The translations under genes and the position numbers were made by a program. DNA of 12,737 nt from Prevotella sp. (GTDB lineage Bacteria > Bacteroidota > Bacteroidia > Bacteroidales > Dysgonomonadaceae). Positions 1 through 8,338 of this stretch are shown in pieces. The stretch is from positions 1 through 12,737 of the forward strand of contig JAISKQ010000273.1 in assembly GCA_031260865.1 (NCBI GenBank), written 5' to 3'. The notes under the pieces are model-generated. The model was not told where the DNA came from, made no database searches, and saw nothing but the letters and a program-made list of their open reading frames with translations. Positions within the stretch are counted from its first letter, which is position 1. Each line of letters opens with the position of its first letter.

Positions 1-99
1 CAAATCATTCATGACCAACACGATAAACTCTCTCTTAAAAAGAGAAGGCTCAAAGCCGCTTATGATATGAAGTATTTAAAACAACTATTGAGCCCTTAA
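1..99 (+). CDS. ISAs1-family-like transposase, C-terminal end only (truncated by the window edge)
   Basis: The first frame is open from base 1 to a TAA at 97-99 and gives the last 32 residues of a protein. The tail contains LSLKKRRLKAAYDMKYLKQLL, with a basic K-R-R-L-K-A-A stretch followed by D-x-x-Y-L-x-x-L-L. This resembles the C-terminus of ISAs1-family (H-repeat associated) DDE transposases, which end in a pattern like K-[RM]-x-[KL]-A-[AG]-x-D-x-x-Y-L. The stop codon is followed directly by a sequence that looks like the right terminal repeat of the element, which supports the call. The catalytic DDE core lies outside the window, so whether the element is intact cannot be judged. The family assignment rests on a short tail remembered from known members, not on a search. 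Confidence 0.6.
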   Translation, partial: QIIHDQHDKLSLKKRRLKAAYDMKYLKQLLSP

Positions 100-118
100 T
101 TTTCGTGCGTTTGCCCTG
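100..118 (+). repeat. Probable right terminal inverted repeat of the ISAs1-like element
   Basis: Just after the transposase stop, the sequence ends in TTTGCCCTG. Read inward from the element end this is CAGGGCAAACGCACGAAAA. ISAs1-family ends commonly start with CAGGG, so 118 is the likely right boundary and genomic DNA starts at 119. The matching left end and the target duplication lie outside the window. Confidence 0.5.
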
Positions 119-128
119 ATATAGAACA

Positions 129-202
129 GTTACGAGTTACGAGAAGAAGAGTTTTAAGTTTTGAGTAATAAGTTTTGAGTTTACGAGAGTTCTAGTTTAC
201 AA
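129..202 (+). repeat. Heptad-to-octad phased array
   Basis: Two GTTACGA heptads (129-142) are followed, after an 8-bp GAAGAAGA, by four heptads in exact phase at 151, 158, 165 and 172 (GTTTTAA, GTTTTGA, GTAATAA, GTTTTGA). The period then changes to eight at 179, 187 and 195. G at the first position and A at the last are kept in nearly every unit while the middle varies. Confidence 0.75.
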
Positions 203-270
203 GAAATGAAGAATAAGGAATGGCGCAAAGCGGTGACGACTGAAAACTGTTACTTTTGTTACTTTTTTAA

Positions 271-301
271 GTTTTGAGTTTACAAGCATGCAAGTTTACA
301 A
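271..301 (+). repeat. Octad array, GTTTACAA type
   Basis: One heptad (GTTTTGA, 271-277) is followed by three octads in phase at 278, 286 and 294 (GTTTACAA, GCATGCAA, GTTTACAA). GAAGAATGG and the GGCGCGAAGCG word come next. An array at 10028-10059 has the same composition and is also followed by GAAGAATGG. Confidence 0.7.
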
Positions 302-408
302 GAAGAATGGCGCGAAGCGATGATTGAAAAGATCTTTGAAATATTGAAATAGTTACAAATTACGAGTTACGAGTCAGAGGGAGAATGAAAAAAAGAGCAA
401 CAAAAACT

Positions 409-501
409 GTTACTTTTGTCACCTTTTTTAGAACTCTAATACACTTGAAATCTAGTAAACTACTTACTACGGCTGACTGAAAAACTGTTACTTTTGTCAC
501 C
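409..501 (+). repeat. Two core words GTTACTTTTGTCACC bracketing an inverted-phase octad array
   Basis: Core words start at 409 and 487. Between them, octads sit in phase at 431, 439, 447, 455 and 463 (GAACTCTA, ATACACTT, GAAATCTA, GTAAACTA, CTTACTAC). These octads are the reverse complement of the GTTTACAA and GAGTTCTA units found to the left. The core word is itself a near duplication, a GTTACTTTT half followed by a GTCACCTTT half. Confidence 0.7.
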
Positions 502-602
502 TTTTTTGTTTTCAGACACAGAGGACACGGAGGATTATTTCTAAAGTATGAGTCGTTCATCGCTTTGCGCCACTATTTACGGGTCTCCGTTAGATGGAGG
601 CT

Positions 603-643
603 AAAAAAATAAGCCGCAAACTACTAATAGTCCGCGGCTTATT
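603..643 (-). terminator. Intrinsic terminator of the atp operon
   Basis: On the minus strand a perfect 10-bp stem, AATAAGCCGC with GCGGCTTATT (634-643 and 608-617 in plus coordinates), has a 16-nt loop. It is followed directly by a run of seven T (plus-strand A run 603-609). It lies 18 bases past the atpG stop codon, exactly where operon termination is expected. Confidence 0.9.
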
Positions 644-660
644 CTATAAGATAGCTTTTA

Positions 661-1548
661 TTAGCCTTGCAACGCCGAAGCGCCGCCTATAATATCCAGC
701 AATTCGTTCGTTACTGCTTGTTGGCGCGACTTATTATATTGGATAGTCAAATCCTGAACCAGTTCATCCGCATTATCCGAAGCTATCTGCATAGCTACTG
801 TTCGCGCGGCATGTTCCGATGCGTTCGCATCCAGTAAAGCCGCGTATAAACGGGAATACAACACGGTCGGAATCAAAGAATCCAGTATTTCATCTTTCGA
901 TGGTTCCAAAATATAGTCAGCCATAAAGTCTTCAACCTGCCCTTCATTTTCTTTATCATGATTCAAGTCAAAAGGAAGGAACCGGTTTTTTCTCAACTTT
1001 TGCGACGCCATAGAAAAAAAGTGATGATAGATAAGTATCACTTCATCCAACTCATTGCCAATATATTTACTTATCAGTTCTTTAGCCAAATCCTGTATCG
1101 CCTGAAAAGAAGGTTTATCCGCCATGCTTCTGTAATCTCCTTCAGGTTTCAAACCTTGTTTTTTTACAGCATCAGCCAGTTTTTTCCCCACAGGATATAT
1201 TACAATGTTCTCTTTGCCAACTTCTTCCCTTTTCTTATTGTACGTCGCGTTGAACTCTTTTATCACATTAGAGTTATATGCTCCGCAAAGCGAGGAGTTG
1301 GAAGCAAAGGCTACTATGGCGACTCTCTTTGTTTCTCTTTTCTGAATAAAAGGAGATTCATAACTCGTGTCGGAAGCAAGAAGATTAGTCAAGATTGTAT
1401 CCAACTTTTGCTGATAAGGCAAAAAGTTATTTATCGCATTTTGAGCCTTATGCAATTTGGATGAAGCTATCATCTTCATTGCGGAAGTTATCTTCTTTGT
1501 GCTCTTTACAGAGCCAATTCTATTTTTTATTTCCTTAAGAGATGCCAT
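661..1548 (-). CDS. atpG: F1Fo ATP synthase subunit gamma
   Basis: Gamma is the central rotor shaft of F1, turning inside the alpha3beta3 ring and joining it to the c-ring. The 295-residue product is normal length. The N-terminus MASLKEIKNRIGSVKSTKKI and the following ITSAMKMIASSKLHKAQ form the conserved first coiled-coil helix. The C-terminal helix carries ARTVAMQIASDNADELVQDL and a closing NELLDIIGGA, both family hallmarks. The middle (roughly residues 75-200) is the variable Rossmann-like part and includes the SLCGAYNSNV segment. It is the last gene of the operon, only six bases after atpA, so it is probably translationally linked to it, and it is followed by a strong terminator. Nothing looks abnormal. 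Confidence 0.97.
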   Translation of the reverse strand: MASLKEIKNRIGSVKSTKKITSAMKMIASSKLHKAQNAINNFLPYQQKLDTILTNLLASDTSYESPFIQKRETKRVAIVAFASNSSLCGAYNSNVIKEFNATYNKKREEVGKENIVIYPVGKKLADAVKKQGLKPEGDYRSMADKPSFQAIQDLAKELISKYIGNELDEVILIYHHFFSMASQKLRKNRFLPFDLNHDKENEGQVEDFMADYILEPSKDEILDSLIPTVLYSRLYAALLDANASEHAARTVAMQIASDNADELVQDLTIQYNKSRQQAVTNELLDIIGGASALQG

Positions 1549-1554
1549 AATCCA

Positions 1555-3141
1555 TTATTTTTTATACTGAGAAGCAATATCTTTAGCTGTTTTTTTGATA
1601 ATATCCTCCACGTCTCCGTTGATTATACCCTTTTTCAGCAAGTCAAATACTTCAGTCTGATATTGCATTTCCAATGTCCTTAGAAATTCGGTTTCAAAAT
1701 CATGTACTTTGTCCGCCGGTACTTGGCGAAGTAAACCGTTTGTTCCGCAATATAATATCGCGACCTGTTTTTCAACAGGCATTGGGTCATATTGTGGTTG
1801 GACAAGCAATACTGTGTTTTTCTTCCCTTTATCTATGGTCATTGCCGTCACAGGATCCATATCACCTCCAAATTGGGTAAATGCTTCCAATTCCCTGTAT
1901 TGAGCTTGGTCAATCTTCAACGTCCCGGCAACTTTTTTCATTGCCTTCACCTGAGCTGACCCTCCTACGCGGGAAACGGAAATACCTACGTCAATAGCCG
2001 GACGCAAACCGGAGTTGAACAAGTCAACATCAAGGAAAATCTGTCCGTCGGTAATGGAGATAACGTTTGTCGGAATGTATGCTGACACGTCGCCTGCCTG
2101 TGTTTCGATGATTGGCAACGCGGTTAATGAACCTCCTGCCTTTACTTTCCCTTTAAGGCTGGCAGGCAAATCATTCATTTGTTCCGCTACCTCCTGCTGG
2201 CTGATAATTTTGGCGGCACGTTCCAATAAACGGGAGTGCAGATAGAAAATATCACCCGGATAAGCTTCACGGCCGGGAGGACGGCGAAGGATCAAAGATA
2301 CTTCACGGTAAGCGACAGCCTGTTTCGACAGGTCATCATATACAACGAGCGCGTGACGACCGGTGTCGCGGAAATATTCACCGATAGATGCTCCGGCAAA
2401 CGCGGCGAAATATTGTACGGCAGCCGGTTCGGCGGCAGTAGCGGATACCACGACTGTGTATTCGAGCGCGCCTTTATCTTTTAATGTTTCTACTATATTG
2501 GCGACAGTTGACGCTTTTTGCCCTATTGCCACATAGATACAATAGACCGGATCTCCGGCTTCATAATTGCTTTTTTGATTGATAATGGTATCAATCGCGA
2601 TAGCCGTTTTTCCTGTTTGACGGTCGCCGATGATAAGTTCACGCTGACCTCTACCAATAGGAATCATAGCATCCACAGCCTTCAATCCTGTTTGAAGCGG
2701 CTGAGTCACGGGCTGACGATAGATTACGCCCGGAGCTTTTCGTTCCAGCGGCATTTCCAGCAGTTCGCCTAAGATTGGACCCTTTCCGTCCAAGGGTTCA
2801 CCCAGAGGAGTGATAACACGTCCAAGCATACCTTCACCTACATTAATAGAGGCGATTCTATTGGTACGCTTTACGGAAAATCCTTCCTTTATCTGGTCTG
2901 ACGGTCCTAATAATACAGCGCCTACATTGTCTTCTTCAAGGTTCATCACAACGGCCATGATGCCATTGTCAAATTCGAGAAGTTCGTTAGCCTTTGCATT
3001 CTTTAGTCCGTATATGCGAACAACACCGTCCCCTATACTCAGCACAGTACCCACTTCGTCAAACTGTACGCGGCTACTTATGTTCTCAAGTTGCATTTTC
3101 AGCACATCGGAGACTTCGCTTGCTTTTATATTTTCAGACAT
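1555..3141 (-). CDS. atpA: F1Fo ATP synthase subunit alpha
   Basis: Alpha is the non-catalytic nucleotide-binding subunit of the F1 hexamer. The 528-residue protein has the N-terminal beta-barrel (about 25-95), a Walker A loop GDRQTGKT at residues 172-179 and the signature [10 protein letters not shown] at 381-390. Arg391 in SRVGG is the expected arginine finger reaching the beta active site. A slightly extended segment at about 315-337 ([20 protein letters not shown]) is longer than I recall in the E. coli protein and is probably a lineage trait. The start is supported by [18 protein letters not shown], typical of Bacteroidetes alpha. The gene is separated from atpH by an unusual 147-bp spacer with a heptad repeat array ending nine bases before the ATG. 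No frameshift or missing key residue was seen. Confidence 0.98.
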   Translation of the reverse strand: MSENIKASEVSDVLKMQLENISSRVQFDEVGTVLSIGDGVVRIYGLKNAKANELLEFDNGIMAVVMNLEEDNVGAVLLGPSDQIKEGFSVKRTNRIASINVGEGMLGRVITPLGEPLDGKGPILGELLEMPLERKAPGVIYRQPVTQPLQTGLKAVDAMIPIGRGQRELIIGDRQTGKTAIAIDTIINQKSNYEAGDPVYCIYVAIGQKASTVANIVETLKDKGALEYTVVVSATAAEPAAVQYFAAFAGASIGEYFRDTGRHALVVYDDLSKQAVAYREVSLILRRPPGREAYPGDIFYLHSRLLERAAKIISQQEVAEQMNDLPASLKGKVKAGGSLTALPIIETQAGDVSAYIPTNVISITDGQIFLDVDLFNSGLRPAIDVGISVSRVGGSAQVKAMKKVAGTLKIDQAQYRELEAFTQFGGDMDPVTAMTIDKGKKNTVLLVQPQYDPMPVEKQVAILYCGTNGLLRQVPADKVHDFETEFLRTLEMQYQTEVFDLLKKGIINGDVEDIIKKTAKDIASQYKK

Positions 3142-3288
3142 ATTTTTTCAGTTACAAGTTACAAGTTACGAGTTACAAGTTCTTATGGATAAGCCAATCT
3201 GTAACAAGGAACGAGTTATTATTAAATCCTTTACTTCATTTGCTAATATACACATCGGCAGATTAGCACATTAGTGTATATTGGCTTA
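3142..3288 (-). other. Long atpH-atpA spacer with competing inverted repeats
   Basis: Operon junctions here are mostly 4-17 bp, apart from two spacers of 57 and 68 bp, but this one is 147 bp. ATTGGCTTAT at 3280-3289, which includes the first stop-codon base of atpH, is a perfect complement of ATAAGCCAAT at 3189-3198. The overlapping GTGTATATTGGC (3274-3285) also pairs with GCTAATATACAC (3242-3253) with one G-T mismatch. The two pairings share the same GCCAAT segment of the transcript and so cannot form together. Neither stem is followed by a T run, so simple termination is not indicated. A regulatory role is inference only. Confidence 0.55.
3151..3178 (+). repeat. Four perfect-phase GTTACRA heptads upstream of atpA
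   Basis: Units at 3151, 3158, 3165 and 3172 read GTTACAA, GTTACAA, GTTACGA and GTTACAA. The array ends nine bases before the atpA start codon on the opposite strand, so in the mRNA it is transcribed as TTGTAAC units in the translation initiation region. The same word family fills the gene-free blocks at both sides of this locus. Confidence 0.8.
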
Positions 3289-3843
3289 TTAACCAATCCT
3301 ACTGTTTTCGACGATAAACTGTTGTTTAATCCGTTTCAACTGATTTCTAACGCTGGCGTCCATCCTGTATGTATCGATGTAGAGAATAAATCCCCCTTCA
3401 ATATCGGGATCCACGCTTGTTTCAAAGTCAAGCGTTCCCGGCTTAATCTTATGAAGTAAGCCTTTCATCTTTTCTACTACGGCGCTATCCACCGGAGTCG
3501 CTGTTATCAGTTTACCCATATTGATCTGTTTTGCTTCACAATACAAATCAATATAACATAGCGCGATATTTCGAAAATATGTCTCCCGCTTGTTTTTAAC
3601 GACAAGTTCCGCAAACCTGACAAATTCGGCGTTGGGTTTGCCGCCTACGGCCGCTTTAACAAGTCCCAACTTATCATCAGAGCTTAATATAGGACTATCC
3701 ATCGCCATACGCAACCGAGGTTCGTGGAGATAAACCGAAGCCAATTTTTTCATTTCAGCAAACATCGCATCTTCCGCTTTTCGGTCTATCGCGTATAGCA
3801 ATAGAGCTTTAGCATATCGCTTAGAGATCATCCCTTCATTCAT
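3289..3843 (-). CDS. atpH: F1Fo ATP synthase subunit delta
   Basis: Delta is the stator cap that joins the top of F1 to the b subunits. The 184-residue length is normal. The N-terminal ISKRYAKALLLYAID starts the conserved six-helix domain that binds alpha. The C-terminal domain carries the OSCP/delta signature in altered but clear form: VDPDIEGGFILYIDTYRMDA, then SVRNQLKRIKQQF. A Met at residue 5 could be an alternative start, but the first Met gives the MNEGMISKRYA arrangement usual for this family in Bacteroidetes. It starts five bases after atpF and is followed by the long structured spacer before atpA. Confidence 0.95.
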   Translation of the reverse strand: MNEGMISKRYAKALLLYAIDRKAEDAMFAEMKKLASVYLHEPRLRMAMDSPILSSDDKLGLVKAAVGGKPNAEFVRFAELVVKNKRETYFRNIALCYIDLYCEAKQINMGKLITATPVDSAVVEKMKGLLHKIKPGTLDFETSVDPDIEGGFILYIDTYRMDASVRNQLKRIKQQFIVENSRIG

Positions 3844-3848
3844 AACAG

Positions 3849-4346
3849 TTAAGATTTAGAAACCATAGCCTCATCCACCAGGCGGTCAATCATTGACATT
3901 TGTTCTTTAGAGGTCTTTAAAGAATCGCGAAGAACTTTTTCGGCAACATCAACAGACAGTTCAGCTACCTGACGACGGATGTCGCGTATAGCCTGATCTT
4001 TTTCCGCCTGAATTTGCTTCCTTATTTCTTCCATTTCTTTAGCGCCTGCTTTTTTTGCCTGCTCTTTCGCTTCGGTAATAATACGGTCGCGGATATCAGC
4101 AGTTTCTTTCAATATTTTAACCTGCTCTGCTTTGGCCGATGAAAGTATTTCATCGCTCGTCTGCCTGATGGAAGCCAACTGCTCATTTGCTTTTTGAGCA
4201 GCGTCCAGTGAATCCTGTATGTAGTTTTTCCGATCTGTAACCATCTTGGTAATAACCGGAAAACCAAATTTTGCCAATAGGATAAATACGATGCCGAAGC
4301 ATATTATCATCCATACTACAAGACCAAATTCAGGTTTTAAAAGCAT
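3849..4346 (-). CDS. atpF: F1Fo ATP synthase subunit b
   Basis: Subunit b is the peripheral stalk that stops the alpha3beta3 hexamer from rotating with the shaft. The 165-residue protein has one N-terminal membrane helix (about 7-29, LVVWMIICFGIVFILLAKFG) followed by a long charged helix. That region is rich in K, E, Q and A (about 35-145) and should form the right-handed coiled coil dimer. The C-terminus (AELSVDVAEKVLRDSL) matches the delta-binding end. Only one b gene is present, so the stalk should be a homodimer. It lies 17 bp after atpE and 5 bp before atpH. Confidence 0.95.
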   Translation of the reverse strand: MLLKPEFGLVVWMIICFGIVFILLAKFGFPVITKMVTDRKNYIQDSLDAAQKANEQLASIRQTSDEILSSAKAEQVKILKETADIRDRIITEAKEQAKKAGAKEMEEIRKQIQAEKDQAIRDIRRQVAELSVDVAEKVLRDSLKTSKEQMSMIDRLVDEAMVSKS

Positions 4347-4363
4347 ATTTTTTTATTTTTTTA

Positions 4364-4639
<276 letters not shown>

Positions 4640-4684
4640 TTAAGTTGTTTATTTAATTAATTATATTTTTTCGATTTATTCCAA

Positions 4685-5779
4685 TTAATGTTTTTCTGCA
4701 TGATGCTGTTCAACCTGAGCTAAACCAATAAATACAGCCGATAACATCGTAAATACATACGCCTGAATGTATGCTACAAGTATTTCCACAACATCCATAA
4801 AGATAGTCATGACAATTGACACAAAAGTCATGGAAGTAAATAGCACAGTTCCTAATGTAGCCGTTACAAATATCAGGCTCATCAATCCAAGTACAATAGA
4901 GTGCCCTGCCAAAATATTAGCAAAAAGACGAATCATCAATGCAAATGGTTTAGTCAGCATACCCACTATTTCTATTACCGGCATGATAGGCGCCGGAACT
5001 TTAAGCCATGTTGGCACTTCCGGCCAAAATATTTCTTTCCAATATTCTTTTGTGCCAAACAAATTGACGGAAAAGAATGTAAACATCGCTAAAACAAAAG
5101 TGATAGCTATATTACCTGTCACATTTGCCCCGCCCGGGAAGATTGGAACCAATCCCATCAGGTTGTTGATGAATATGAAAAAGAAAGCTGTAAGTAAGTA
5201 TGGCGTAAATTTCCGATAATTCTTTCCGATACATGGTTTGATTACATCATCTACAATGTTCATGATAAACATCTCCATGAAGCCCACAAATCCTTTCGGA
5301 GCCTTATATTCGTTGCCTTTATAATTCTTCTTGTACCATCGAGCTACAGATAAAATGATAATAGACAATATCGCACAGCTAAGGATAAGCGACAAGGTGT
5401 TTTTGGTAATTGAAAAATCCCAAGGGCGAACTTCTTCATCCGCCGCGTTTTTTTCCACAATCTTGCCTTTATAGTCTCCATCCGGCGCGATATACAGATT
5501 ATTATACGCTTCATGCCCATGATGAAACTTTGAGGACATAAACACATTTAATCCGCTATTTTCACTATATACGATAATAGGCAACGGTATGGAAATATGT
5601 GTTTCGCCGTTTGTGGCGATATGCCATTCATACGAATCCATCAAGTGCTCCATGATCATCCCCGCGATATCCGGTTTATCTTCTTTCGCACCGTGTTCCG
5701 CGTCCGCGGCGCTTACGGGAAATGAAAGCCCGATAAGGAACAAACACAATAGTGCGGTATGTTTTATCCTATTATTCAT
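4685..5779 (-). CDS. atpB: F1Fo ATP synthase subunit a, with N-terminal signal peptide and extension
   Basis: Subunit a supplies the two half-channels through which protons reach and leave the c-ring. The product is 364 residues, about 90 longer than the E. coli subunit. The extra length is N-terminal: a signal peptide (ALLCLFLIGLSFPVSA, probable cleavage after Ala24) and a soluble extracytoplasmic stretch to about residue 125 with many His and Asp. The membrane core follows. The essential arginine is Arg284 in LMIRLFANILAGH, and the last helices contain EILVAYIQAYVFTMLSAVF with the conserved Gln339. Large, signal-bearing subunit a is usual in Bacteroidetes. The start codon overlaps the end of the preceding membrane protein gene by 8 bp, implying coupled translation. 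Confidence 0.96.
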   Translation of the reverse strand: MNNRIKHTALLCLFLIGLSFPVSAADAEHGAKEDKPDIAGMIMEHLMDSYEWHIATNGETHISIPLPIIVYSENSGLNVFMSSKFHHGHEAYNNLYIAPDGDYKGKIVEKNAADEEVRPWDFSITKNTLSLILSCAILSIIILSVARWYKKNYKGNEYKAPKGFVGFMEMFIMNIVDDVIKPCIGKNYRKFTPYLLTAFFFIFINNLMGLVPIFPGGANVTGNIAITFVLAMFTFFSVNLFGTKEYWKEIFWPEVPTWLKVPAPIMPVIEIVGMLTKPFALMIRLFANILAGHSIVLGLMSLIFVTATLGTVLFTSMTFVSIVMTIFMDVVEILVAYIQAYVFTMLSAVFIGLAQVEQHHAEKH

Positions 5780-6182
5780 TCTTATTTTTCATTTTAATAT
5801 GCTTTTCAATTTTAGTAAACAAAAACGTTTCCGCAATTAAAAACAATAAGTAAAATACTATGTAAATGATGATGAATGGTTTCAGATTATATGTTCTTTC
5901 TATTATATAATAGATAAGGACAAAAATCAATGACAATATTATTTTTATAACTTTTGTCAATATGTATATATTCACCAATCGTTTTTTATCTTCACTATGG
6001 CTGTTTTTTTCTACAAGGTTCAGTATAAACAGTTCTACAACCATAAAGAAGAAGAAAATTCCCAGATACCAGTTCCAACTAAATCCCGGTAAGGAATAAT
6101 GCAGTATAACCGCCACAATAGCTCCAACCAGTAGTCCGTAACCGATTAATCCTGAAAATAGCCTATATTTGAATACCCCCAT
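5772..6182 (-). CDS. AtpI-like small four-helix membrane protein of the atp operon
   Basis: The 136-residue, very hydrophobic product has four predicted membrane segments at about 11-30, 37-57, 72-95 and 102-123, a basic linker between the second and third, and a lysine-rich cytoplasmic tail (KIEKHIKMKNKNE). I recognise no sequence motif. It lies just before atpB and overlaps it by 8 bp, and it starts four bases after atpC. This position, size and topology fit AtpI (UncI), which is implicated in c-ring assembly or Mg2+ handling in other bacteria. The function here is inferred from context alone. It is more A+T-rich than its neighbours, as membrane proteins of this codon set often are. An unrelated assembly factor is the main alternative. 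Confidence 0.8.
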   Translation of the reverse strand: MGVFKYRLFSGLIGYGLLVGAIVAVILHYSLPGFSWNWYLGIFFFFMVVELFILNLVEKNSHSEDKKRLVNIYILTKVIKIILSLIFVLIYYIIERTYNLKPFIIIYIVFYLLFLIAETFLFTKIEKHIKMKNKNE

Positions 6183-6186
6183 AAAT

Positions 6187-6435
6187 TCAGACTACACAAA
6201 TAGTTACTACATTCCGCATTACTTCGGCAACGCCGCCTTGCACCTCCACCGATTGTTCCGTACCCTTTATATTATAGGTAATCACCCCTTCTTGCAAAGA
6301 TGAAATTAAGGGCGCGTGATCGGGGAATACGCCGAAACGACCTTGAATACCGGGTATTACAACCGAAGAAACCGTCCCTGAAAATATTTTCTTATCGGGA
6401 GATATAATATTTAATTGAAGCTCTGAATCTTTCAT
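6187..6435 (-). CDS. atpC: F1Fo ATP synthase subunit epsilon, short form lacking the C-terminal helical domain
   Basis: Epsilon sits at the foot of gamma on the c-ring. The 82 residues cover only the N-terminal beta-sandwich: LQLNIISPDKKIFSGTVSSV opens it, the conserved PGIQGRFGVFPDHAPLISSL follows, and it closes with VEVQGGVAEVMRNVVTICV. The usual 130-140-residue subunit adds two C-terminal helices that can rise and inhibit ATP hydrolysis, and these are absent. The TGA-type end is clean and the next gene starts four bases later, so this is a natural short form rather than a frameshift. Short epsilon is common in Bacteroidetes. The 68-bp gap after atpD holds a GTTACRA heptad array ending six bases before this start codon. 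Confidence 0.93.
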   Translation of the reverse strand: MKDSELQLNIISPDKKIFSGTVSSVVIPGIQGRFGVFPDHAPLISSLQEGVITYNIKGTEQSVEVQGGVAEVMRNVVTICVV

Positions 6436-6441
6436 TTTCTA

Positions 6442-6462
6442 TTTACAAGTTACGGGTTACGA
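6442..6462 (+). repeat. Heptad array between atpD and atpC
   Basis: Three units in 7-bp phase at 6442, 6449 and 6456 (TTTACAA, GTTACGG, GTTACGA) are followed by a decayed GTTAATT. It lies six bases upstream of the atpC start codon, mirroring the placement of the array upstream of atpA. A related AAGTAACACGAGTTG lies at 6485-6499. Confidence 0.7.
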
Positions 6463-6503
6463 GTTAATTAAATAGACTAATAAACAAGTAACACGAGTTG
6501 TTT

Positions 6504-8021
<1,518 letters not shown>

Positions 8022-8223
8022 CTATTATTTATTGTTTGTTTCTATTTTGTTTTCTCTTTTTCTTTACAAAAACGTATCACAAAAGACTTTAAGAATTACT
8101 TTGTTATAATTCTTTAAATACTTACATGAACACTAAAATAGGTAGTTTCCAATGTAAACTGATAAAAGCCTATGGTATCTGATGTGAATACATGGTACAA
8201 GGCTTCTCTATTAATTGTGACGA

Positions 8224-8231
8224 CAAATATA
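8224..8231 (-). promoter_or_regulatory. Candidate -7 element for the atp operon
   Basis: The minus strand reads TATATTTG, a full match to the Bacteroidetes -7 consensus TAnnTTTG. I see no TTTG at the expected -33 position, so support is one-sided. If used, the atp leader would be about 200 nt. Confidence 0.4.
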
Positions 8232-8252
8232 AACAATATTAATTTTTAATAG

Positions 8253-8260
8253 TATTTTTG
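8253..8260 (+). promoter_or_regulatory. Candidate -7 element for the polyamine dehydrogenase gene
   Basis: The plus strand reads TATTTTTG, matching TAnnTTTG, with no clear -33 partner. It would start transcription about 70 bases before the ATG at 8339. It lies 21 bp from the divergent minus-strand element, so polymerases at the two sites would compete for overlapping DNA. Confidence 0.4.
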
Positions 8261-8338
8261 TATAAAAAAAATGTAAGCGACCTCGTTTTTTTTAAGGGCA
8301 AATTAACCTTAGTATTTTAAATAGTTAAAAATAAAGAG

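Larger units (their letters stand above)
119..600. repeat. Gene-free block of short-period degenerate repeats, left copy
   Basis: No convincing gene lies between the IS end and the atp terminator. The stretch is made of phased short words. Heptads of the form GTTNNRA run over 129-142 and 151-178, passing into octads over 179-202 (GTTTACGA, GAGTTCTA, GTTTACAA). Further octads lie at 271-301, heptads at 352-372, and opposite-strand octads at 431-470 (GAACTCTA, GTAAACTA). The core word GTTACTTTTGTCACC or its GTTAC variant occurs at 249, 409 and 487. A GC-richer word TGGCGCRAAGCG occurs at 221 and 308, and inverted at 557-572. A purine-rich ACACAGAGGACACGGAGG tract lies near 516-533. The same vocabulary recurs at 9920-10680. 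Confidence 0.8.

Noticed and set aside
385..480. Small plus-strand ORF giving V-T-F-V-T-F, with a similar 22-codon ORF at 9959-10027
   Set aside because: Both start at an ATG before a core word and share the VTFVTF peptide, but outside the core the sequences are unrelated and several other copies have no start codon. The shared peptide is explained by the DNA repeat.
360..560. 66-codon minus-strand ORF reading KVTKVTVF twice
   Set aside because: The repeated peptide is just the core word read in one frame, because the two copies lie 78 bp apart, a multiple of three. No start context, family resemblance or codon signal supports a protein.
3181..3200. DnaA-box-like TTATGGATAA near the atpA leader
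   Set aside because: It is a single poor match to TTATCCACA and the context is an operon spacer with no other origin features.
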